The position numbers and the translations under genes are program-made. Below are positions 7,181 to 15,029 of a stretch of DNA of 17,367 bases, in pieces; within the stretch, counting starts at the first letter, position 1, and every line of letters begins with the position of its first letter. The stretch is from Proteobacteria bacterium SG_bin6 (GTDB taxonomy: Bacteria > Pseudomonadota > Alphaproteobacteria > Sphingomonadales > Sphingomonadaceae): positions 1-17,367 of the forward strand of contig LWDJ01000008.1 in the NCBI GenBank assembly GCA_002083435.1. The letters run 5' to 3'. The notes below the pieces were generated by a model. That model searched no databases, was not told the origin of the DNA, and saw only the letters and a list, made by a program, of their open reading frames with translations.

Positions 7181-7501
7181 ATGCGCGCGTTGGCTGACGA
7201 TCGCCAGAACCGACCTGACGAGCTTGACGCCCGTATTGCGCGCGCCAAGACCGAGGCCGGTATCGGCGTGACCAACAACGCCGCCCGCGCCGAAGGGCGC
7301 GGCTGGGCGATCGGGATCGAATTCGTCGGCGCGGTGCTGGTTTCGGCGGCGCTCGGCTGGGCGATCGATACCTATGCCGGGCTCGGCACGCGCCCCTGGG
7401 CGATGGTGGTGTTGCTGCTGCTCGGCTTCGCCGCCGGCACCCGCCGGGCGATGCAAACCTCGGCGCAGTTCGACGCCGACACCAGCGAGGATAAGAGGTA
7501 A
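7181..7501 (+). CDS. atpI: ATP synthase protein I (AtpI/AtpZ-type assembly factor)
   Basis: The product is 106 aa. An N-terminal charged segment (residues 1-42) precedes two membrane helices, about 44-63 (AIGIEFVGAVLVSAALGWAI) and 72-89 (PWAMVVLLLLGFAAGTRR). This matches the small membrane protein at the head of bacterial atp operons, thought to help c-ring assembly or Mg2+ supply. An AGGAAGAG Shine-Dalgarno lies just before the ATG. It is the first gene of an Fo-only operon, followed by atpB after 3 nt. Confidence 0.88.
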   Translation: MRALADDRQNRPDELDARIARAKTEAGIGVTNNAARAEGRGWAIGIEFVGAVLVSAALGWAIDTYAGLGTRPWAMVVLLLLGFAAGTRRAMQTSAQFDADTSEDKR

Positions 7502-7504
7502 GCC

Positions 7505-8254
7505 TTGGCCAGCCCAATGCATCAGTTCACGGTCAACAAGCTTCACCCGATCAACATCGGGGGCTTCGACGCGTCGTTCACCAACTCGTCGCTGTGGATG
7601 CTGGTCGCGCTGGCCGCCGTCTCGATCTTCCTGTTCGTCGGCACCGCCCGGCCGCAGCTGGTCCCCAGCCGCTGGCAGGCAGCGGTCGAATATATCTATG
7701 ATTTCGTAAGAAACATGCTCGATACCAATGTCGGGCCGGAAGGGCGCGCCTACGCCCCGCTGATCTTCTCGATCTTCCTGTTCGTGCTCGCTTGTAACCT
7801 GCTCGGATTGATTCCCTGGGTTGGCGCGTTCACCCCGACCAGCCATGTCGCCGTCACCTTCGGTCTGGCCATGATCGTATTCGTCACGGTGGTCGTGGTC
7901 GGCTTCCTGCGCCATGGGCTGCACTTCTTCTCGCTGTTCTGGCCGCACGGCACCAATGTCGCGCTCGGCGCCTTCGTGTTCGTGATCGAGTTCCTCTCGT
8001 TCCTGTCGCGCCCCTTCACCCTCGCGATCCGGTTGTTCGCCAACATGACCGCGGGGCACGTGCTGCTCCAGGTGTTCGGCACTTTCGTCGTCGCGCTTGG
8101 ATCGTTCGGCGCGCTGCCGTTCGTGTTCGGGCTGCTGCCGCTGGGCGTCAACATCGCGCTGTCGGCGCTCGAGGTGCTGATCGCGGTGGTGCAGGCCTAT
8201 GTTTTCGCGCTGCTCGCGTCGATCTACCTCAATGACGCAATCAACCTTCACTAA
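7505..8254 (+). CDS. atpB: ATP synthase Fo subunit a
   Basis: This is the proton-channel subunit a of F1Fo ATP synthase, 249 aa, with five or more membrane helices. The functionally essential arginine is R176 in FTLAIRLFANMTAGH, the most conserved segment of the family. Subunit a provides the half-channels against which the c-ring turns. The proposed start is TTG at 7505, giving MASPMHQF. It has an AGAGG Shine-Dalgarno at proper distance and keeps the PMHQF motif seen in alphaproteobacterial homologues. The alternative is ATG at 7517. Length is normal. Confidence 0.95.
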   Translation: MASPMHQFTVNKLHPINIGGFDASFTNSSLWMLVALAAVSIFLFVGTARPQLVPSRWQAAVEYIYDFVRNMLDTNVGPEGRAYAPLIFSIFLFVLACNLLGLIPWVGAFTPTSHVAVTFGLAMIVFVTVVVVGFLRHGLHFFSLFWPHGTNVALGAFVFVIEFLSFLSRPFTLAIRLFANMTAGHVLLQVFGTFVVALGSFGALPFVFGLLPLGVNIALSALEVLIAVVQAYVFALLASIYLNDAINLH

Positions 8255-8280
8255 ACTTTGCCAACGGAAAGGGTTTTCTC

Positions 8281-8505
8281 ATGGACGTCGCAACTGCTGC
8301 TAAGATCGGTGCCGGCCTCGCCGCGATGGGCGCGGGCCTCGCCGCGATCGGCGTGGGCTCGATCTTCGGCCAATATCTGAACGGCGCGCTGCGCAACCCG
8401 GAAGCCGATGCCAAGATGGGCGGCCGCCTGATCTTCGGCTTCGCGGTGACCGAAGCGCTCGGCCTGATCGCGGCGGTCGTCGCGCTCGCGCTCGCCTTCT
8501 CGTAA
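8281..8505 (+). CDS. atpE: ATP synthase Fo subunit c
   Basis: This is the 74-aa proteolipid forming the rotating c-ring. It has two glycine/alanine-rich membrane helices joined by the polar loop RNPEA (residues 38-42), which contacts F1 subunits gamma and epsilon. The proton-carrying carboxylate is E58 in GFAVTEALGL. It lies in the canonical position between atpB and the b-type subunits, 26 nt after atpB. No sodium-binding signature is evident, so a proton-coupled enzyme is likely. Confidence 0.96.
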   Translation: MDVATAAKIGAGLAAMGAGLAAIGVGSIFGQYLNGALRNPEADAKMGGRLIFGFAVTEALGLIAAVVALALAFS

Positions 8506-8540
8506 GGCTTTCCTTTCGCATTCGGTGAAGTGGCGGGATC

Positions 8541-9029
8541 ATGCCTCAATTTGACTTTGCGAACGTCTTCTGGCCGCAGCTGATCTGGCTCGCGATCTTT
8601 TTCGCGATCCTCTATTTCGGCGTTGTCCAGCTCACCTTGCCCAAGCTTGGCAAGGTGATGAACGCGCGCGAGGATCAGGTGAAGGGCGATCTTGTCACCG
8701 CCGAAAGCGCCAAGGCCGAGGCCGACAGGCTGAAGGCCGATTATGATAGCGGCGTCGCCGCCGCCCAGGATCGGGCGCGCGCGATGCTCGGCACGGCGCG
8801 CGGCGATGCGGCCAAGGCGCTCGAAGGCCGGCTCGCCGAGGCGGGTGCGGCGATCGAGGCCAAGGCGACCGCCGCCCAGGCCGAGCTGGACGCGGCGCGC
8901 GCTCGGGCGCTCGCCGAGATCGAAGGCGTCGCCGCCGAAGCCGCGGCGGCGATCGTCGAAAAGCTGACCGGCGCCCGCCCCGCCCCGGCCGAGGCCGAAG
9001 CCGCGACCCGCGCGGCGCTCGCGGCCTGA
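8541..9029 (+). CDS. atpF2: ATP synthase Fo subunit b'
   Basis: The product is 162 aa, with one N-terminal membrane helix (about residues 10-33, FWPQLIWLAIFFAILYFGVV) followed by a long alanine- and glutamate-rich coiled coil. This is the b' half of the peripheral stalk, which in alphaproteobacteria and photosynthetic bacteria is a b/b' heterodimer. The LPKLGKVMNARED sequence after the helix is typical of b'. Long Ala/Glu/Lys repeats occur near residues 85-145. It is followed after 12 nt by atpF. Confidence 0.93.
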   Translation: MPQFDFANVFWPQLIWLAIFFAILYFGVVQLTLPKLGKVMNAREDQVKGDLVTAESAKAEADRLKADYDSGVAAAQDRARAMLGTARGDAAKALEGRLAEAGAAIEAKATAAQAELDAARARALAEIEGVAAEAAAAIVEKLTGARPAPAEAEAATRAALAA

Positions 9030-9041
9030 GGGAGACGCACG

Positions 9042-9581
9042 ATGCTTTATGCGCTCACCGTCGCGGTCGAAGGCGGCCACGCCAAGGCAACTTTGCTCGG
9101 GCTCGACTCCGAAGGCTGGGTCTATGTCGGGCTCACCATTTTCCTGCTGCTCGCGATTTTCGTCGGCAAGGCGCCGCAGAAGATCGTGGAGGCGCTTGAC
9201 GGGCGCATCGCCGAAACGCGCCGCCAACTCGACGAGGCCAGGGCGATCCGCGCCGAGGCCGAGGCGCTGCTGAACGACGCGCGCGCCCGCACCCAGGCAA
9301 GCGCCGGCGACGCCGCTGCGATCGTCGCGCAGGCCGAGGCCGACGCCAAGGCGATGCTCGCCAAGGCCGAAGGCGACGCCGCCGAGCTGATCGCCCGCCG
9401 CAGCAAGATGGCCGAGGACAAGATCGCCGCCGCCGAACGCGGCGCGCTCGCCGAAGTCCGCGCCCAGGCAGCGCAGGCGGCAACCCGCGCGGCTGCGGAT
9501 CTGATCGGCGCGCGGTATGGCGCCGAAGCCGACAAGGCACTGGTTGATCGCGCCATCGCCGGGATCGCGCGCCCGAATTAA
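9042..9581 (+). CDS. atpF: ATP synthase Fo subunit b
   Basis: The product is 179 aa, with a membrane helix at about residues 26-42 (VYVGLTIFLLLAIFVGK) and a long charged coiled coil (APQKIVEALDGRIAETRRQLDEA onward). It pairs with b' to form the peripheral stalk holding F1 against rotation. A GAGGGAG Shine-Dalgarno precedes the ATG. It is the last gene of the Fo cluster. The F1 genes (atpHAGDC) are absent, as expected in alphaproteobacteria where the Fo and F1 operons are separate. Confidence 0.93.
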   Translation: MLYALTVAVEGGHAKATLLGLDSEGWVYVGLTIFLLLAIFVGKAPQKIVEALDGRIAETRRQLDEARAIRAEAEALLNDARARTQASAGDAAAIVAQAEADAKAMLAKAEGDAAELIARRSKMAEDKIAAAERGALAEVRAQAAQAATRAAADLIGARYGAEADKALVDRAIAGIARPN

Positions 9582-9629
9582 CTCGGCTCGGCGCAACCGT
9601 TACACACTGCGACACTTAATCGCTGTTGC

Positions 9630-9639
9630 TTGTTAACAA
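9630..9639. promoter_or_regulatory. Palindrome TTGTTAACAA upstream of the small exported protein
   Basis: A perfect 10-bp palindrome lies in the AT-richer gap between atpF and the gene at 9696, about 57 nt before its ATG. It could be an operator, but no family can be assigned. Confidence 0.25.
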
Positions 9640-9695
9640 CATTGGTCAAGCTTCCTGCCGTCGACTCAAGTCGTCGGTATGGATTGAGGCTGCGC

Positions 9696-10037
9696 ATGAA
9701 GCTGTTTGTCACCGCTGCAACTATCGCAATTCTGGCCGTCCCGGCGGCGGCGCAACAGGCGGGCGCGGTGACGCCGTCGGCCAATGCTGCGGCCGGCGGC
9801 ACTACGGCAACCACGCCCGCCGCGTCGCTCACGCTCGACACCCCGCTCGAAGCGCTGGTGGCGAATCCTAAAGCCAAGGCGGTGCTCGATCAGGTGCTGC
9901 AGACGGACATCACCCAGAATCCTTTTTACGAGCAGATCAAGGTGATGAGCTTCAACCAGATCCAGCCGCTCTCGAACGGCCAGCTGAGTGACGAAACGCT
10001 GAAAAAGATCGGCGAGGGGCTCGCGGCGATCAAATAG
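9696..10037 (+). CDS. Small exported protein of unknown function
   Basis: The product is 113 aa. A clear signal peptide (MKLFVTAATIAILAVPAAA, then QQAG) leads to a low-complexity Ala/Gly/Thr linker (residues ~22-47). A compact domain follows, beginning LDTPLEALVANPKAKAVLDQ and ending ETLKKIGEGLAAIK. I recall similar short periplasmic proteins in sphingomonads but know no function. The ATG at 9696 starts the signal peptide; an upstream in-frame extension to 9630 would bury it and is less likely. The gene stands alone between atpF and gmk, in the same direction. Confidence 0.75.
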   Translation: MKLFVTAATIAILAVPAAAQQAGAVTPSANAAAGGTTATTPAASLTLDTPLEALVANPKAKAVLDQVLQTDITQNPFYEQIKVMSFNQIQPLSNGQLSDETLKKIGEGLAAIK

Positions 10038-10166
10038 GCTGAGGCGCGTCGGCGCCACGATCGACGAGGTCGCTCTGGCGGTGCCGGGGCGGCTTTCGTT
10101 TTTTGGAGCGCGGGGAACGGCGCTCCCTCGCGCGATCGTCGCACACCGAACTGGTCGCCGCGCGCC

Positions 10167-10196
10167 TTGACGAGCACCCGCCCCCCGCGCCACTAG
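10167..10196 (+). promoter_or_regulatory. Possible promoter directly before gmk
   Basis: TTGACG (10167-10172) and CACTAG (10191-10196) are separated by 18 nt. The gmk ATG lies 5 nt after the second box, so a start from this promoter would give an almost leaderless mRNA. The -10 match is weak. Confidence 0.3.
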
Positions 10197-10201
10197 CGCG
10201 C

Positions 10202-10858
10202 ATGGCTGATCTCGACCCTCATGGTTTCAAACGGCGCGGCGTGCTGTTCGTGCTCTCCTCGCCTTCGGGCGCGGGCAAATCCACCATCGCGCGCAAGATG
10301 CTCGAGGAAGAGCCCAACCTCGCCATGTCGGTGTCCGCCACCACCCGCGCGATCCGGCCGGGCGAGGAAGACGGGGTCGATTATCATTTCGTCTCGCTCG
10401 ATCGTTTCCGCGCGATGGTCGCGGCGAACGAATTTCTCGAATGGGCGCATGTTTTCGGCCATCGTTATGGCACGCCGCGCGCGCAGGTGGAAGCGATGCT
10501 GAGCCAGGGCAAGGACGTGCTGTTCGACATCGACTGGCAGGGCGCGCAGCAATTGTTCCAGATCGCTGGCGGCGACGTGGTGCGCGTGTTCATCCTGCCG
10601 CCCTCGATGGAGGAGCTGCGCGATCGGCTGGAAAAGCGCGCGACCGATTCGGCCGAGGTGATCGACGCGCGGATGCAGCGCGCCGCCGCCGAGATCAGCC
10701 ATTGGGACGGCTATGACTATGTGCTGGTCAACGACGATGTGCAGGCCTGCTACGCGCAGGTGAAGAACATTCTCGCCGCCGAGCGGTTGAAGCGCTCACG
10801 CCAGACCGGGCTGATCGGCTTCGTCCGTGGCCTGATGAAGCGTGGCGAGCACGCCTAG
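10202..10858 (+). CDS. gmk: Guanylate kinase
   Basis: This 218-aa enzyme phosphorylates GMP to GDP with ATP, in the cytoplasm. The P-loop SSPSGAGKST lies at residues 19-28. The GMP-binding region SATTRAIRPGEEDGVDYHF (about 45-63) holds the expected Arg, Glu and Tyr residues. The lid and C-terminal helices (RLEKRATDSAEVIDARMQRA) are also present. The ATG at 10202 gives a normal length; the longer frame to 10103 adds an unrelated proline/arginine-rich stretch. The stop lies 3 nt from the stop of the convergent ATP12 gene, with no recognisable terminator between. Confidence 0.96.
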   Translation: MADLDPHGFKRRGVLFVLSSPSGAGKSTIARKMLEEEPNLAMSVSATTRAIRPGEEDGVDYHFVSLDRFRAMVAANEFLEWAHVFGHRYGTPRAQVEAMLSQGKDVLFDIDWQGAQQLFQIAGGDVVRVFILPPSMEELRDRLEKRATDSAEVIDARMQRAAAEISHWDGYDYVLVNDDVQACYAQVKNILAAERLKRSRQTGLIGFVRGLMKRGEHA

Positions 10859-10861
10859 GCG

Positions 10862-11542
10862 CTAGCCGGCCAGAGCGAGGAACCGAACCGCCGCCTCATA
10901 ATCGCGCCGCCGCGCCGCCTTGGCCTGGAGCGCGAGATCGTCATCGCCCCATTGCTCGGCCTGCCATTCCTCGTCGATCGTGGCGGCGAGCCAAAGCTGC
11001 TCCGCCCCCGCCGCCCCGTCCGCGAGCGCGAGGGCGCCCACCAACGTACCGGTGATCGTCCCGATCGGGGAGAGCGCGGCGAGGGCGAAGGGCGGGTAAG
11101 CGGCGATCGCCGCGCCGAGCCGGGCCACCGTCTCCGCTGGCTGCGCACGGTGCATCACGCCCGAAGTCACGACGAATTCGACGCCGAATGCCCGCCGCGC
11201 CCAATCGAGCAGCGGATCCCACGCGGCCGCCTGGCGCGCGACGAGTTCAGCGGGGCCATCGGCGCGGTAATAGAGCAGATCACTCTCGCCATAGACCGCC
11301 AAGCCCGCGGCGAACGCGGCTGGGTCGCGCGCGACCCGGTCGATCGCCGCATTGGCGAGCCCGGTCAGCGGCATCGCGCGCGGGTCGAGCGTCTCGCCCA
11401 CGCCGCGCCATTCGTCCGCCACCGCCTCGGCGAGCGCGGGGGTCGGCAGCATCAGCGCCGCCCGTCCTGGGGTGCGCACCGGCTTGTCGTCGAGCCGGAT
11501 GCCGCCTTCCACGACATGGACCTCGCGCCAAAAACGCTTCAT
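10862..11542 (-). CDS. ATP12 family F1-ATPase assembly chaperone
   Basis: The product is 226 aa, of the ATP12 family known from mitochondria and alphaproteobacteria. Members bind the F1 alpha subunit before assembly. Recognisable segments are the N-terminal MKRFWREVHVVEGGIRLDDKPVRTPGR block, LADEWRG-type helix, LLYYRADGPAELVARQAAAWDPLLDW, and the C-terminal EEWQAEQWGDDDLALQAKAARRRDYEAA helix. Its ATG overlaps the stop of the upstream membrane-protein gene (ATGA, 11539-11542), showing translational coupling. Nearness to the Fo operon, though on the opposite strand, fits a role in the same complex. Confidence 0.92.
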   Translation of the reverse strand: MKRFWREVHVVEGGIRLDDKPVRTPGRAALMLPTPALAEAVADEWRGVGETLDPRAMPLTGLANAAIDRVARDPAAFAAGLAVYGESDLLYYRADGPAELVARQAAAWDPLLDWARRAFGVEFVVTSGVMHRAQPAETVARLGAAIAAYPPFALAALSPIGTITGTLVGALALADGAAGAEQLWLAATIDEEWQAEQWGDDDLALQAKAARRRDYEAAVRFLALAG

Positions 11543-11745
11543 TGCTCGCTCCGCCAGCGCCGCGCGAGCGCACGCGGCACCACCCCCAGCACCCACAGGG
11601 CGGCGATCACCAGCGCGATACCCACCACCTTGCCCAGCGTCTCCTCCGCCCGCGCCGCGAGGACCAGCCCCAGGCACGCACCCACCAGCGCGCCGATCTG
11701 GACGAGCGAGATCAGCAGGAAGCGCCCACGCGCCGGATCGCTCAT
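11539..11745 (-). CDS. Small two-helix membrane protein, unknown
   Basis: The product is 68 aa with two predicted membrane helices, about residues 9-31 (FLLISLVQIGALVGACLGLVL) and 37-57 (LGKVVGIALVIAALWVLGVV). They are joined by a short charged loop, and a basic C-terminus follows. It overlaps the phosphatase gene by 4 nt upstream (ATGA, 11742-11745) and ATP12 by 4 nt downstream, so it is certainly translated within this operon if the operon is expressed. I do not recognise a family with confidence. Coupling to ATP12 makes a membrane role in ATP synthase assembly a possible but untested idea. Confidence 0.8.
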   Translation of the reverse strand: MSDPARGRFLLISLVQIGALVGACLGLVLAARAEETLGKVVGIALVIAALWVLGVVPRALARRWRSEQ

Positions 11746-12407
11746 GCCAGCATCGCCGAAAGCTCGCCGACATCCTCGGCCACCGCCACCGCGCCAGCGG
11801 CGACCAGCTCATCATTTGGGTGATAGCCCCACCCGACGCCGATCGCGCGCACCCCCGCGCTCACCGCCATCGCCATGTCGAAGCTGGTGTCGCCGATCAT
11901 CACCGCGTCCCCGGCGGCGACCCCCACTTCGGCGAGCGCCGCCTCGATCATCGCCGGATGCGGCTTGCTCGGGTGGCGATCGGCGGTTTGCAGCGTCACG
12001 AAATGGCCGGCAATGCCGTGATGCGCGAGGATATGCGCGAGCCCACGATCCGATTTCCCTGTCGCCACCCCCAGCCGCCAACCCTGCGCCGAGAGTGTCT
12101 CGAGCAGCTCGGCGATGCCCGGATAAAGCGGCTCGGCACCGATCGTGCCGGCACTGCGCAGCTCAAAGAACGCCGCGCGATATCGTGCCACCAGCGCCTC
12201 GTGCAGCGTGCCACCGGCATCGGGCAACAGCGATCGGATCACCTCCGCGAGGCTCAGCCCCACCTGGCGGCGGACAATCGCCCGCGGCGGCGGCGCAAGG
12301 CCGACATCGCCAAAGGCTCGCTCCATGGCCGAGCAAATGTGATGCTGGCTGTCGACGAGCGTACCGTCACAATCGAAAAGCGCGAGGCGAACGGGGGCGG
12401 CGGGCAT
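11742..12407 (-). CDS. HAD superfamily phosphatase, Gph-like
   Basis: This is a 221-aa HAD subfamily IA hydrolase. The nucleophile motif is FDCDGTLVDS with D12 and D14. Motif II lies in LGVATGKS, motif III is the lysine in RHPSKPHP, and motif IV is GDTSFDMAMA. The helical cap is of the phosphoglycolate-phosphatase/PpaX type. Likely substrates are small phosphoesters; 2-phosphoglycolate is one option but cannot be decided here. I use the ATG at 12407. A TTG two codons upstream is possible. It heads the coupled cluster with the small membrane protein and ATP12. Confidence 0.9.
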   Translation of the reverse strand: MPAAPVRLALFDCDGTLVDSQHHICSAMERAFGDVGLAPPPRAIVRRQVGLSLAEVIRSLLPDAGGTLHEALVARYRAAFFELRSAGTIGAEPLYPGIAELLETLSAQGWRLGVATGKSDRGLAHILAHHGIAGHFVTLQTADRHPSKPHPAMIEAALAEVGVAAGDAVMIGDTSFDMAMAVSAGVRAIGVGWGYHPNDELVAAGAVAVAEDVGELSAMLA

Positions 12408-12446
12408 CGCCAACGCTTAGCCACGCCGCCCCCCGCTGGAAAGCCT

Positions 12447-12558
12447 TCAGCCGATATCGAGCACCAGCGTGCCCGCCACCTTGCCGCTGGTGAGCTTGGC
12501 ATGCGCGGCGCCGGCATAGGCCAGCGCGAACCGCTCGGGATCAAGCAGCGGTTTCAAT
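12447..12558 (-). pseudogene. C-terminal remnant of a quinone oxidoreductase / medium-chain dehydrogenase
   Basis: The minus strand encodes LKPLLDPERFALAYAGAAHA, then KLTSGKVAGTLVLDIG and a stop. This fits the C-terminal tail of NADPH:quinone oxidoreductase-like proteins of the zinc-type alcohol dehydrogenase superfamily. Only about 37 codons remain. Homology ends where the IS3-type left end starts at about 12559, and the rest of the gene is missing from the window. The frame continues open through the IS and recombinase debris to 13169, but that part is meaningless. Confidence 0.7.
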
Positions 12559-12710
12559 TGAACCACCCCGGGTTTGCCGGAGGCCCCAACTCCTGAGAGG
12601 AAGGGGCCGATATGAGCAAGACTACCAACAGATATGCGCCCGAGGTCCGCGAGCGAGCGGTTCGGACGGTGCTGGATCATGAGTAGGATCACAGCTCCCG
12701 TTGGGCGGCG
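12559..12710 (+). mobile_element. IS3-family left end with truncated, nonsense-mutated orfA
   Basis: The left terminus TGAACCACCCCGGGTTTGCC at 12559 and a CTCCTGAGAGG leader precede an orfA start at 12612. The peptide MSKTTNRYAPEVRERAVRTV begins orfA, the helix-turn-helix protein of IS3-group elements. Codon 25 is TAG (12684-12686). The frame then continues DHSSRWAA up to about 12710, where similarity switches to a recombinase. The orfA remainder, orfB and the right end are missing. Confidence 0.75.
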
Positions 12711-13832
<1,122 letters not shown>

Positions 13833-13898
13833 TCAAGAAAACGGGCCCAAGGCGGGCTGTGCATTGTGAATGGGTTTTAACACAGCACCAGCTTCAAT

Positions 13899-14014
13899 GC
13901 CTGGCGACGACCTACTCTTCCGGTGCTTAGGCAACAGTACCATCGGCGCAGTCAGGTTTCACGGCCGAGTTCGGGATGGGATCGGGTGGTTCACTGGCGC
14001 TATAGCCACCAGGC
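13899..14014 (-). rRNA. rrf: 5S ribosomal RNA
   Basis: About 116 nt. The terminal helix GCCTGGTGGC at the 5' end pairs with GTCGCCAGGC at the 3' end. The conserved CCCATCCCGAACTCGG block and GGAAGAGTAGGTCGTCGCCA end are present. The sequence looks sphingomonad. Ends are accurate to about 3 nt. Confidence 0.95.
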
Positions 14015-14213
14015 AATGAAGCGGGTGCCGTGTTTCTTTAAGATCGTGCACTCAACCTTGCGAGAGTGTCGTACCAACATTGTCATTGATGGTGGGACAC
14101 TCAAGCGCGAATAGAGCAATTAGTATCGGTTAGCTCCACGCGTTACCGCGCTTCCACATCCGATCTATCAAGGTCATGGTCTCTGACCGCTCTATGAAAT
14201 CTTATCTCGAGGG

Positions 14214-14249
<36 letters not shown>

Positions 14250-14390
14250 TCCATACATAGCTACCCTGCTGCGCCGTTGGCACGACGACAGGTACACCAG
14301 AGGTATGTTCAACCCGGTCCTCTCGTACTAGGGTCAACTCCTCTCAAATTTCGACGCCCACGGCAGATAGGGACCAAACTGTCTCGCGAC

Positions 14391-14467
<77 letters not shown>

Positions 14468-15029
14468 GTGAGTCGACATCGAGGTGCCGAACACCGCCGT
14501 CGCTATGGACGCTTGGGCGGTACTAGCCTGTTATCCCCAGAGTAACTTTTGTCAGATGATCTTTGGCCGCATCTAATGCGGACCAGCGGTTCACTATGCT
14601 CTGCTTTCGCATCTGCTCGACATTCACGTCTTGCAGTCAAGCTAGCTTATGCCATTACACAACCGGCACGGTTTCCATTCGCGCCTAGCTAACCTTTGTA
14701 GGCTCCTCCGCTACTTTTTAGGAGGATAGCGCCCCACTAAAACTGCCCACCACACACTGTCTCCTCTGTGTTATCAGAAGGTTAGGAACTGCCGAGTGTA
14801 AGAGTGGTATTTCATATTTCGAGTCCATATTCCCCGAAAGGAATACTTCAACCTCTCCCACCTATGCTACGCATACACTCCGCAGCCCCAATATGAAGCT
14901 ACAGTAAAGCTTCTGGGGTCTTTTCGTCTAACCACGGGTAACCGGCATCTTCACCGGTATTGTATTTTCACCGAGCAAGTCCTCGAGACAGTTCTCCAGT
15001 CATTACGCCATTCGTGCACGTCTGAACTT

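Noticed and set aside
6947..8251. 434-aa minus-strand ORF opposite atpI-atpB
   Set aside because: Hydrophilic His/Glu/Gln/Arg-rich antisense of membrane protein genes, a typical artefact.
8241..9596. 451-aa minus-strand ORF across atpE, b' and b
   Set aside because: Covers three well-supported Fo genes in antisense; Gly/Arg/Leu-rich with no motif.
10043..10056. Terminator after the small exported protein gene
   Set aside because: GGCGC-GTCG-GCGCC can form a 5-bp hairpin, but no T-run follows it; the T-rich stretch near 10091-10104 has no stem directly before it.
10952..12596. Long plus-strand ORFs opposite ATP12 and the phosphatase
   Set aside because: Shadows of a coupled minus-strand cluster with clear catalytic motifs; the plus-strand translations are Arg/Pro-rich.
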